Of a stretch of 64,000 nucleotides of DNA, positions 1 through 9,641 are shown piece after piece. The notes beneath the pieces are model-generated. The model was given only the letters and a program-made list of their open reading frames with translations. It made no database searches and was not told where the DNA came from. The position numbers and the translations under genes are program-made. The stretch's first letter is position 1, and every line of letters starts with the position of its first letter. Source of the stretch: Phaseolus vulgaris (Eukaryota; Streptophyta; Magnoliopsida; Fabales; Fabaceae); NCBI RefSeq assembly GCF_000499845.2, contig NC_023759.2, positions 40,157,172-40,221,171 on the forward strand, in the 5' to 3' direction.

Positions 1-481
1 TCTGATAGTTCTATCGTCCATCGCACCATCATGTCTGCCAATCTAGCTTCTGTAAGACCTTGCGAATTGGAAGGTCTATCATTACTATTATGGTAAAGCT
101 CTGGAAGTAGTGGCGAAGTCTTTGCGCTGAGAACACTACTGCTAGAGCCGCTTTCTCTATGGCATGGTATCTCACCTCTGGTCCTTGCAACACTTTGCTA
201 ATAAAGTAGATTGGCTTCTGCACCTGGTCCTGCTCTTGCTGCAGAACCGAACTGATCGCCTTTTCTGTAATCACGAAGTATAGACGAAGTGGAGTACCTA
301 GTTGTGGCTTGCACAACACTGGTGGGCTAGCCAGATACTCCTTTTGTTTTAGTAACGCCTTTTCGCACTCTCTGGTCCATACGAACCTGTTGTTTCTCTT
401 CAGGCACTGGAAATAAAGATGCCTCTTATCTTCTCCTGCCGATACGAATCTGGACAGAGCGGCCATGCGCCCTGTCAACTG
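1..481 (-). pseudogene. Ty3/gypsy pol: RT connection and RNase H fragment
   Basis: This is the continuation of pol after an in-frame TAG near 480-484. The translation starts QLTGRMAALSRF, the usual RT-to-RNase H join, and includes RHYF and VRYHAIEKAALAV, as in Tat-type RNase H. In normal elements this domain degrades the RNA strand of the RNA/DNA hybrid. The ORF ends near position 29 with a stop (after KLDWQT), so it is broken even before the window edge. The interrupted glutamine (CAG read as TAG) suggests a C-to-T change. Confidence 0.8.
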
Positions 482-1275
482 CTACACCTCCTTAACTGAG
501 ATCGGGCTCCTCATGGCTATTATCGTAGCACACTTCTCAGGATTCGCCTCTATCCCACGTTTAGTGAGTAGGAACCCCAAGAACTTGCCTACTTCTACCC
601 CGAACACACACTTCTTTAGGTTCAGCTTCAACCTGTACTTGGCTATTGTGGTGAATAGCTCTTCAAGGTCTACTATATGTTGCTCCTTTTGCTGGGAGGT
701 GACTACCATGTCATCCACATAGGCTTGGACATTCCGTCTTAGCATGGGCGCTAACACTCTGTCCATCAGCCTTTGGTACATCGCCCATGCATTTTTAAGC
801 CCAAAGGGCATCACCTTATAACAATAACAAGACAACTCTGTCATGAACGCTTTCTTGCATTCGTCTCTCGGGTGCATCATGATCTGGTTGTAACCAGAAA
901 AGGCATTCAGGAAACTGAGTAATCTACAACCAAACGCATTGTCCACCAAAGCGTCAATACTGGGCAACGGGTAGGAGTCCTTTGGACATGCCTTATTGAG
1001 GTCTGTGAAGTCGACACACATCCTCCATTTCCCATTGGCCTTCTTCACTAGCACCACGTTTGCCAACCATTCAGGGTACTGAATTTCCCTGATGTGACCA
1101 GCCCTCAGCAGTTTCTCTATCTCCTTGCGAACGACCTGACGCCTCTCTTCGTTGAACATTCGTCTCCTCTGGCGAAAAGGTTGGACCTGGGGGTCCATGG
1201 TGAGACAATGACACAGGAATTCAGGATCTATGTCAGGCATGTCAGAGGCGGACCATGCAAAAGCATCAAGGTGTC
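482..1275 (-). pseudogene. Ty3/gypsy reverse transcriptase domain
   Basis: A 252-residue open frame plus a short upstream extension encodes a recognisable RT. FAWSASDMPDIDPEFLCH leads into the palm. KWRMCVDFTDLNKACPKD, GYNQIMMHP, MPFGLKNAWAMYQRLMD and the catalytic box AYVDDMV follow in order. The first methionine has no meaning because the frame was part of a polyprotein. The 5' side is cut by the hAT-type insertion at 1284, which removed continuity with the protease frame at 2168-2443. The 3' side ends at a TAG before the RNase H part. Confidence 0.88.
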
Positions 1276-1283
1276 ATGCTATC
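1276..1283. repeat. Left 8-bp target-site duplication (CATGCTAT)
   Basis: CATGCTAT directly precedes the terminal inverted repeat of the 1284-2141 element and recurs at 2142-2149 directly after it. An 8-bp duplication is the signature of hAT-superfamily transposition. Confidence 0.85.
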
Positions 1284-2141
1284 AAGGTTATCAAACTCGC
1301 GGGTGAACCCTTAAACCCGTTCGAGTTTACGAGTTGACTAGTGCCTGACGAGTGAACCCGTGAGTAAACTCGTTTTTTGGCAAACTCGGTGTAGACTCGG
1401 ACAGACTCGTTGAACTCGGTGTAAACTCGCGAGTTCAAGGCCGAGTCAACGAGTTATGAAAAAATCCCAAAACGATTTAAATGTTCGTCGTCATGCTTCA
1501 CTGTCACTGTTCCTCGCCTCGTCGCCTTGTTGTTGTCGTGCCTCACCGTGTCGCATCTCGCTGTCGTCGTGCCTCGCCGCGCCACGTTGTCGCCGCACTG
1601 TCACGTCTTCTTCATTTAGGGTTGAGAGTGAGGTGGGTTTGTGGGTTAATTGGGGGAAGGTTAGATTTAGGGTTGAGAGTGATTTTTTAGTTGGGTTGGG
1701 TCAGTAATTTTGAACCTGATTGGGCTGGGTTGGGTTGAAGTTTTTAACTTAATTGAGTTAGGTTATTTTTAGGTTGGGTTTGGGAATTTTTAACTTTATT
1801 TTATTGAGTTTAGGGTTGGGAATTATTTCTAGATTGAGTTGGGTTTGGGGATTTTTATGCTGATTGGATTTAGGTTTGAGAGTTATTTTTAAGCTAATTT
1901 GGGGATTTTTTTTATTCAAAGTGGCTGAAATAAAATTGGAATTAAGATTAAATTATTTTTTATTGATTTGATGTTTCAGCATAATAAAAAAATTGTAAAA
2001 TAATATGAAATTGATATATAAATATTTTTTTATTAAATTTTTTATCTGAAGTAGACTCTTACGAGTCTACGAGTCGGGTTTACGAGTCGAGTTTATAGAC
2101 CTCCCACGAGTCTGAGTAAACTCTCGAGTCTGATAACCTTG
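1284..2141. mobile_element. Non-autonomous hAT-type DNA element (858 bp) nested in gypsy pol
   Basis: The ends are CAAGGTTATCAAACTCG and, on the reverse strand, CAAGGTTATCAGACTCG, a 17-bp inverted repeat with one mismatch, flanked by perfect 8-bp duplications CATGCTAT (1276-1283 and 2142-2149). Short ACTCG/CGAGT motifs are dense in both subterminal regions, as in hAT transposase-binding regions. The centre is T/G-rich with GGGTTGGG-like repeats and no transposase frame. Small ORFs at 1456-1707 have low-complexity composition and match nothing I know. The insertion splits the RT/protease frame, so it postdates the gypsy element. Confidence 0.88.
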
Positions 2142-2149
2142 CATGCTAT
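2142..2149. repeat. Right 8-bp target-site duplication (CATGCTAT)
   Basis: Exact copy of 1276-1283. Gypsy coding sequence resumes immediately to the right. Confidence 0.85.
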
Positions 2150-2999
2150 AGCTTAGGCAATCTGATTTTATATCTCTTGGCCTAAGGATTTTCCAAGCTT
2201 AAACATCTTCCCACTGATCTCCCTCTCCAACACATCTTTTGCAGGTTCGGGCCTTCTCTCCCGAGCGATCTCTGCACGGGTGACCCCTTCTTTCCTTGGA
2301 GGCTGAGTGGTAACATCGAACACTCCTCTCTTCGTGTTGAGGCTATTCTCGTAACTTCTTAGTCTCTTTTTATCATAATTGATGGTGATCACCATACCCT
2401 CAAGGGAAGGCAGTTTCATCTTCATGTGCCTCGTAAAGACCACCGCTCTAATCCTGTAAAGCAGGTCTGCCTAAAAGTATATTATTAGCTGATGAAGCGT
2501 TAACGACGAGGTACCTGATGTTTACAGTACGCGAGGTTGTGCCATCCGTGAAGGTCGTTCTCAGCTCTATGTGTCCACGCACCTCTACCTGGTCTCCAGC
2601 AAAATTGTACAAGCAACCGGTATAGGGCCTCAACTGGTCTAGAGACAACTGTGACTTGTTTAAGGTCGACCAGAACATCACATCGGTCAAACTTCCCTAG
2701 TCCACGAGGACGTGATGCACCCTCTTCCCTGTTGTTACTACCGAAATCACCACCAGATCGTTGATGTGTGGGACAACGTCCTAACGGTCGGCCTTGGTGA
2801 AGACGAGGTCGACATCGAGAGTATTATCTGTCTCTTGCACCTCTACTGCAATCACCCCTAGCGCGTACTTCTTCCGTTGGGAGGCGGTGCATCCTCCTCC
2901 TGAGAATCCTTCAGAGATGGTGTTGATTTCACCATGGATGGACACCTCGTGTCCCTGATCTACTCCTACGGCCACCAACGTCTGATCTTTTTGCGGCTC
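2150..2999 (-). pseudogene. Ty3/gypsy gag-protease junction and aspartic protease
   Basis: The frame reads from a gag C-terminal linker (GEINTISEGFSGGG at 2781-2978) into a protease: ISVVTTGKRVHHVLVD, then a stop, GSLTDVMFW, VEVRGHIELRTTF, VRYLVVNASSANNILLGRPA. The active site of this family is DxG. Here the middle codon is TAG (around 2697-2702), so the catalytic loop reads D-stop-G. After LLGRPALQD another stop occurs, and the downstream piece (2168-2443, starting MVFTRHMKMKLPS) leads toward RT until the hAT-type insertion. It matches the expected order but cannot make protease. Confidence 0.75.
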
Positions 3000-4171
3000 C
3001 TAAAGGTAGTCCTTCAAGAAGCCGCATTTTACTAGCTCATCCAATTGGTGCGCCAGGGCCAAGTAGTTGTGTATGGGGTGGCCATATGCTTGGTGAAATT
3101 CACACCAAGCGTTCTTGTTGGGCCTCATCTTTTTGTTTGTCTTGGGGGGCATCTTCAATCTTGCCGCTATGTTAAGGATAACGTTCAGCTCCTTGAGTTC
3201 TACACGAAAAACTATGCTTTGGGGGTGGGTCTTTCTGCGTGCACGCTCTAGTCTGGGGCTTCTCGTAGGATGTGGTTTCTTTCTCGCGCCCTTCTTCTCT
3301 GTGGTCGCCTCGTGCATCCTCATGGGCTGAGGTCGACCTACTGCTCGAGGTCGGACAGGACCGACGAGGCCACGTTTCTTTGTGACTCGATCGTTCGCAG
3401 CGATGTGCGCCAAAGCCCGACGCCTGATCTCATTGAACGTCTTTGGGTAGAACCTTAGCAGTAATTCACTGAAGGGTCCTGACAGCATTCCCTTGATGAA
3501 AGCGTGCACCGTCATGGCCTCATCTGTGGGTTTCAACCGCACTACTTAGACTCGAAACCTGTTCAAGAACTCCTTTAAGGACTCTCCCTGATACTGTTTA
3601 ATGTCAAAGACATCATAAGAGATTCGAGTGGGGGTCCGTTAACGAGGTATTGTTCTCTGAACAGCGTCGCGAACTGGTTGAAGATAGTGATGTGTCCGTC
3701 AGGGAGGTTGACGAACCATTCCAACGTCGCGCTTGCCAACGTGCTAATCAACAGCTTGGAGTACACAACGTTAGATCCCCCTCTGAGCATCATCTGGGTG
3801 TGGAATGCCGTGAGGTGAGCCTCTGAATCCTCTACACCTATGAAGGTGACTTTCGGGCCTAAAGATGTGGTTGGCAACGCGATATCCATAATCGCCTGAG
3901 AGAACGACATGGGACATGCCCTGAGTGGTATGGGTGGGACACGCTCATCCACCGCGCGCTCCCCTGCTTGTTGCAAATCTCTGCGCAGTTCGTCATTGGT
4001 TTTGTGCAGTTCTTCGTTGTTCGCTTGTGATGCGGCTATTTCAACCCTAGATGACGCCACCGCCTCTTGGAGGGCGCGCATGGTCTCCATGAGTTGTTGC
4101 ATGGTGACATTGTCCCCTCTAGGGGGCACGACACCTGAAGCCGCAGTAGATCCTTGCCTCGTACTCCTCAT
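3000..4171 (-). pseudogene. Ty3/gypsy gag
   Basis: The start is MRSTRQGSTAASG at 4171, followed by a predicted coiled coil (MQQLMETMRALQEAV to ELRRDLQQAG) and the capsid-like core (TLASATLEWFVNLP, FREQYLVNG). Near 3625-3645 the frame shifts: the family sequence continues in another frame as SYDVFDIKQYQGESLKEF. A TAA follows (FRV-stop-VVRL, near 3547). Then LKPTDEAMTVHAFIKG and a basic region continue to 3000, ending near CEFHQAYGHPIHNYLALAHQ, a knuckle-like segment. Gag would form the virus-like particle; this copy is inactive. Confidence 0.85.
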
Positions 4172-4224
4172 ATCGTTGGTAAAACTCTCAACACGATTGC
4201 GAGTGAGACCTTGTTTTATCGGGC

Positions 4225-4242
4225 CCTACGGTGGACGCCAAA
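4225..4242 (-). other. Primer-binding-site-like sequence next to the gypsy LTR
   Basis: On the minus strand the LTR end is followed by TTTGGCGTCCACCGTAGG, the typical TGGCG(C/T)CCACC run after the 5' LTR of Tat-type elements. I do not assign the primer tRNA. Confidence 0.55.
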
Positions 4243-5097
4243 TGTTCTCGCCAGTTGACTCGAACGGTAGCCTTTAGCCCTCCTATCTCCGCCTGAGAAT
4301 CGAACTTCCGTGGTTGAAGAATCTCTCACCTGCAAAGACAAAAGGCGCCTTGACGGCCGTTTGCACTCCGACGCTTAAGTCAGTATAAGGGCAAAGAAAC
4401 ACTAAGTGTATAAAGTAATTTCAGTCTTAGAAACTGTTTACCTTGTTAGGGCTCTTAGCACCCTTTATATAGGTTGAAACTAGGGTTTACCTTTGTTCCT
4501 TTACCCATGTCTAGGGTTCCTTGGAGAATGTCTCTGCGCAGCTATAACGTAATCTTAGCGTAATCTGGCATATGGAACTTCCCTTAACTGGAGTGCAACG
4601 ACTAACAGAATGGTCGCCTAGGTACCAACTTGTGCACCAAGTCTCTGGGGTCATATGTTTTGCGGATGCCCAAACTATTCACGTGTCATGCATGCGACTT
4701 CCTTCGAAAACCCTAAACCTAATGGGGCCTTAGTGCTTCCAGGAGCTATTTACTCATGTCTCGCCTGAATGCGCTATACACACCACTTGCATGGATCCCT
4801 CGTGACTTAAGCTTTCCTCATATCTGATGTTTTCAACTGATAACTGTGTAATTCTGGGACCCATCTTACGTGGCCCAATATAAATGTTATGACCGTCGAC
4901 GTTCGATCTCTCCCTCTTTTGGCGAGGTCTGACGTCGATCTCCAATGTCGAGATCCATGGTACTGATGTCCGAAGACTGACCAACACCCTGATATGCGTA
5001 TCTGGGACCCATCTTGCGTGGTCCATCTTTGCTATCAAGCACCGGTGTGCAATGTCTGAGGTTAGTCTCTAGAGTCGATGACCGAGGACTGATCGGT

Positions 5098-5100
<3 letters not shown>
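4243..5100 (-). repeat. 5' LTR of the Ty3/gypsy element
   Basis: On the plus strand the block starts TGTTCTCG and ends GGTACA, giving the TGT...ACA ends expected of an LTR, length 858 bp. It lies directly upstream of the PBS-like site and gag (minus strand) and abuts an (AT)26 run at 5101. Two similar sub-blocks with TGGGACCCATCTT (near 4856 and 5003) show an internal duplication. The partner LTR is outside the window, so the ends are inferred from the terminal motifs and the PBS. Confidence 0.7.
4463..4473 (-). promoter_or_regulatory. TATA box of the gypsy LTR promoter
   Basis: CCTATATAAAGGG on the minus strand, about 300 bp upstream of gag and inside the LTR, fits an LTR TATA box. Confidence 0.55.

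Positions 5101-5152
<52 letters not shown>
5101..5152. repeat. (AT)26 microsatellite at the LTR boundary
   Basis: Uninterrupted AT repeat starting exactly at the end of the gypsy 5' LTR. The 5-bp target duplication would be ATATA and cannot be recognised within the repeat. Confidence 0.95.
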
Positions 5153-5155
<3 letters not shown>

Positions 5156-6002
5156 CAATAATTAAAGTGTATGTAAAAATTCTTGTATGGAGTCAAATTA
5201 AAAAGAAGTCTTAAAAATAAAATAATATTTTTAAATTTATAAAAATTAAATTAAGACTTCACAAAATAACGTGAAACTTAATTTCTTTTATTTTATTTTG
5301 ATAAACAATTGATTGAGATAATTTTTTTCAAGATAGTAAATTATTATATTAAAAAACTTCTTTAGAGTATGCGGTTTTTTTTAAAAGGAATGCAGTGTGG
5401 TTGATAAAAACTAATAATATTAAAATTAGTATGACTAGGTTGGACAAAATATATTTAAAAATGATAAATTTTTAGCAAATTAAATTGGAATCAAAATCGT
5501 TTTGACCATTGTGTTGCGTCACTGCAAAACTACTATTCGGCATCCGAGAAATGCGGACTCTGATATCTTATTTACTTTTGGTCCAATGTATTTCAGATAT
5601 AGTTTGTATTCCACTCGATCAAATGTTTTTTACGTACGATGTTCTGTGACACTACTGTGTTCTTTTTACATCCTTATTAAAATACATATTAGATTACGGA
5701 ATGAAAAATTAATAAAATCAGTTCCATTAGGGATAAAAAATTCATCAGCCAATTACGGTCCTTATGTTTTGAAAAATTGAAGTGATTTATGTTTTGTTTG
5801 TTTGAAGTGGTAATGGAAAGTTGCTGGTGTGAAGAATGAAATTAGGAAGATTTAAGAAGAAATTGTAAAATTGTGTTTTTAGAGTCTCGAGAATCGCACC
5901 AGCAGCAGCTTTTGCTGCATGTCTGTGTGCGCAGAAGATCCTCGTATGCTCCTTCGTCATGTAACGTCGTCAGAGACAAATTTTAACGACGACACCACCT
6001 TT

Positions 6003-6224
6003 TTACTCTCCGCTTTTCCACTTCCCCTTTCCTTCTTCTTTCTCCACTGAGACAAGCAACCAAATTCTCACAACGCTAGGGCTAGACACATCGGTAGCTT
6101 GCACAACGCTTCCAATGAGCACATGGCCAAAGTCACGAAGGTCACTCACGTTGTGGTCTCTGGCAACTCCAGTGATCTGCGGGAGAGGGAGAACAAAGGC
6201 GAGAGAGAGAGAGAGAGAGTCCAT
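6003..6224 (-). CDS. Doubtful short ORF (73 aa), unrecognised
   Basis: A 73-codon frame starts at an ATG next to a GA repeat, so residues 2-8 are low complexity (DSLSLSL). The middle reads QITGVARDHNVSDLRDFGHV and the end is lysine/glutamate-rich. A splice-acceptor-like CCCGCAG precedes the ITGVARDHN part, so this could be one exon of a degraded gene. I recognise no family, and it may well be non-coding. Confidence 0.15.
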   Translation of the reverse strand: MDSLSLSLAFVLPLPQITGVARDHNVSDLRDFGHVLIGSVVQATDVSSPSVVRIWLLVSVEKEEGKGKWKSGE

Positions 6225-7974
6225 GGTGGCTTATATATATTAAAAATAAAATTTTGTTGAAACTTAATGAACATTTATCTATATTTCTTTCCAACTATTA
6301 CACTCAAGCCTTGACTTATTTTAGTACTACATGAGACGTACATCACAAGAGTTGTTGTTGAAACAAGATAATGAGTTTCAGAAATTGACACATGAGAGGT
6401 ATACATCACTATCACGTTGAACTTAGAAGTGTATAAATTTACTGCTGGAAAAGCTTATTGTAGCGTTTGGAGTATTTAATCTTTGAATATTATTTTAATC
6501 GAATTGCAATTGTATCTCAATTAATATTTTCATATATAATTAAAGTGTGATTGATTAAAAGACAAAAATATGAGCATCCATGGAAGAATTTCACACTATT
6601 TTATCAGGGTAAGAGTAGAGTCTAAAAGTTGATATCCATGGAAGGCTTAACAGTGTTTATTGTAATATAGTTGTTGTTGCATGAAAATGTGTGAAAAAAT
6701 TGTAAAGATAAAATAGGTGAAAAGGTATTCCCATAAAGGTTAGAGATTTTAGAAGACATAAGTGAGTTGTGAAAGAGAGTAGCCAATGAAGCATGTCAAC
6801 ATGTAGCACAGAGAGAACTCAGGGCTCCACTTGGTCGTCCATTCTAATCACTCACCTAAAGTGAAATGCCCTGGAAGGTGACAGGATTGTGGGCTCAGTA
6901 TCTTGATATAGCAAGTGCACACATCGATGTGAGGTCCCCATAATCCTAATTCAAGTATATCCCCAACTTGATCACACATGACACACCCAGCAATTCATGG
7001 GTGGCATCATGAGGCCTGCATGTGTTTGCCATGGAAAAAGAAGCAACTGTTCAGAAACAACTGCAAAATCAGTTGCCTGTAGAGAGATAGTGAAGAAGAC
7101 CAAGAGATAGAGGTGGAGGTTTCAACCAGAGAAGAAGAAGAATCCTCAGATTTGACATCATATCAGTATCTAGATGGAAAAGTTGGGGAGTGATAGTGTT
7201 TGGAGTGTAACCCATTTTGGTAATGCCCCTCCAACCACACACTGTCACTTTCTTCAATCTTTGGTTTTGGTACAATATATCCCACGATGGACATAAGGCA
7301 CGTCCCACCACTACTTTTTTTTTGAATGGTCAATTCACCACTACTTAGTTTAACCCTTCATTGTTCTATCTTTTTAGTTTTTCCCAACGCTTTTTTTCTA
7401 CCTCATCTTTTCATTTTTCTTCTCTTCTCCAACTCCTTTCTAGCCTGTTTACATGTTGTGTGAGAAGGAAACATGCATGCGGTAGTGGCCCATCTTTGTC
7501 TATTGTTGGGTTCTCTCACTAGCTGGTCCAGCAATATCAGGTACCTTTTAATTAACCAATCTGAGGTACCTTGGTCCACCAACATCTGTGAATAGGAGGA
7601 TACAGACATAAGGAAAATTTAGAGTTTTTTTAATCCCTTTTGGGTTCTTAAGCCATGAGATGAGTTAAAAAAATAGGCCTACACTTCTACCTAAGAAGAA
7701 CACGAAAAGGGGGGAATTTTAGTGGACCACATAACCAATGGATTGTTTGATCCACTGAAGACTCATGTGAAACAAAACTTGTCTTCAGAGGTAATTTAGA
7801 CCACTGCTCCAACAGTAGCACTACCTAGATTATGAGCCCAATAATGTCTTTGAAGGAGGAAATCCCTATCTCGTCCAAAGCATCCACCGATCTGAATAAA
7901 GTAGTTTTCTTGGATCAATAATACTTTGATCTTAAAAGATGAGAAACTCTGGAAATTGTTTATTTATCAAGAGG

Positions 7975-8260
7975 CTGTGTATGATGGAACGGCTCAAATG
8001 TGTCCCTGTGATCGAACAAAGTAAAAGTGGACACCACCAATATGGCACAATTAGACTGTTCACTGACATTCAATACAATCCTTGCGCATCAATATAACAC
8101 AGTTGGACAGGTTATTTGTCATTTGTCAAGAACCGTGTGCACAATGAAACGACTCAAAACATGTCTTGTAGGCCTAAAAATGTAAACAAGTGGCTGGGCT
8201 CACGTATGTAACACAGCTGTACTGTTCATCGTACATGCAGTGCAATTGATTGGTCCGCCA
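7975..8260. repeat. Diverged direct repeat pair
   Basis: Two consecutive blocks share the same order of short matches: TGTGTATGATGGAACGGCTC with CGTGTGCACAATGAAACGAC, then an AAGTGG, then an ACTGTTCA motif. This suggests an old tandem duplication of about 150 bp of unknown origin. Confidence 0.35.
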
Positions 8261-9641
8261 ATTAGTATTTCTGAGAAAAAACAAACGACACGGCAGAGGT
8301 TAAATATGGCTCTTTGTTTTGGCCATTCCTTTTTTAATATACAATAATTTTAATCCATGTTATTCTGTTGAAACCATGTTAAAATCTAAATCGCCCAATT
8401 TTGCCTTCAAACTCAAGATGTTTCGTTAATGTCACAAAACAAAGGTCGCTGGTGCCTAATGTTTATTTGCCGATCACCAGCGCATGTCATAGAGTTGCAT
8501 GCACCATTCATATGAGGAGTTTCACGAAATTATTTCAAACAGCTTAAATCATTTTTACGCTTGCGACAATGAACCATGGATCTTGATATCACGTATTCCA
8601 AATAGGCATCTAGTTTTGTACATGGCCCACAAATAGCACTAAAGCCAGAACAGTAAGCCCACCAATGCAACTACTGCCAACGGCCAGGCTAAACAGTTTG
8701 CCTTCAAATAGATTCATAGTATATATTCCTTTTCAATCGGTTTGTGTGATGCAAGGCACATACAAATATTACCCACAAATGTGCATATTAAGTCCTGAAA
8801 TTTCCTGATCATTGTAATCTCATGATAGTCTTTATAATATTCTTTGTCCACTACCAGCAGATGCGTAATCTAGATACTACTCGAGCATAACCCAAGTGAT
8901 AAGGACATGATGGAGAGATTCAGCACCCAAAACCAAAAGGATAAGGTAAAGATAAAGCATAGGTCATGGATCAATTTCTATTCCAAACTAAGAATGAGTG
9001 AGACTATCCAGTAGTGTCAACAAAAAAGCACAAGTCGTAGATTATTTTCTTTCTAAAAATGGATCTGATTCCGACTCTGCCTTAAGGACCCTTGAGGCAG
9101 GTACAGATGGAAAAACCAGAAACCACGAGGTCAGTAATTTCTGGAGAGAAGAACAGATAAAATTAGTCTCATTGATTTGATCATTTTAATCTAATTCAAT
9201 GACATGTGCATGTGATATTTAACTATTTAACTACGAGATTTTTAAAAAAAAAGAGTAAATGCAGTACTAACTAAAACTGTCAAAGATCGATGACGTATAG
9301 ACCTAAGAATCTTATTCGTGTTACTAGCTTGATTATCTTCTAGGATCATTTTATATTTTACTAAGCCTTCCAAGTTCCAATAGTATTATGATCAATTCCT
9401 TTCAAGTTGACAAACCATCAAAAGTATAAACAGGGATTACTTCTAAACATTGGTCAAAATTCTAGTAGAGCAAGATTAACTTTTAATAGATTACATCCCA
9501 CTACTTAATCTTGAAAAATATAACTGGTTATGAACTCGGATAATTAAACAAAATGTAAATCAATTAGCATAAATACCAAATAAATATATTTTTCTTTGAG
9601 ACACAATAAGCTCATGCAACGGAGCTGCATGAAAACCACAT

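Larger units (their letters stand above)
1..5100 (-). mobile_element. Decayed Ty3/gypsy (Tat-type) LTR retrotransposon, 3' part outside window
   Basis: Read on the minus strand the order is 5' LTR, PBS-like site, gag, protease, reverse transcriptase, start of RNase H, as in Ty3/gypsy elements. The protein style (LLGRPAL in the protease, YPEWLANVVLVKKANGKW and YVDD in RT) is that of the plant Tat/Retand group. Integrase and the 3' LTR would lie left of position 1. The element is dead: gag has a frameshift and a stop, the protease active site contains a stop, a stop separates RT from RNase H, and pol carries a nested hAT-type insertion at 1284-2141. Lineage is inferred from sequence style only. 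Confidence 0.9.
5153..9641. other. AT-rich intergenic spacer
   Basis: No gene with recognisable homology or consistent exon signals was seen on either strand. The only structured items are a GA microsatellite at 6201-6219, the unassigned 74-codon frame at 6003-6224 (minus), and a diverged pair of about 150-bp repeats at 7975-8260. The part nearest 9641 includes the NAA20 3' untranslated region. Confidence 0.5.

Noticed and set aside
1456..1707. Overlapping plus-strand ORFs of 83 and 69 codons
   Set aside because: They lie inside the hAT-type element, overlap in two frames, and are Cys/Arg/Ser-rich low-complexity products of a GTCGTC-like repeat. No family match.
4754..5038. 94-codon minus-strand ORF
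   Set aside because: Contained in the gypsy 5' LTR; not a host gene.
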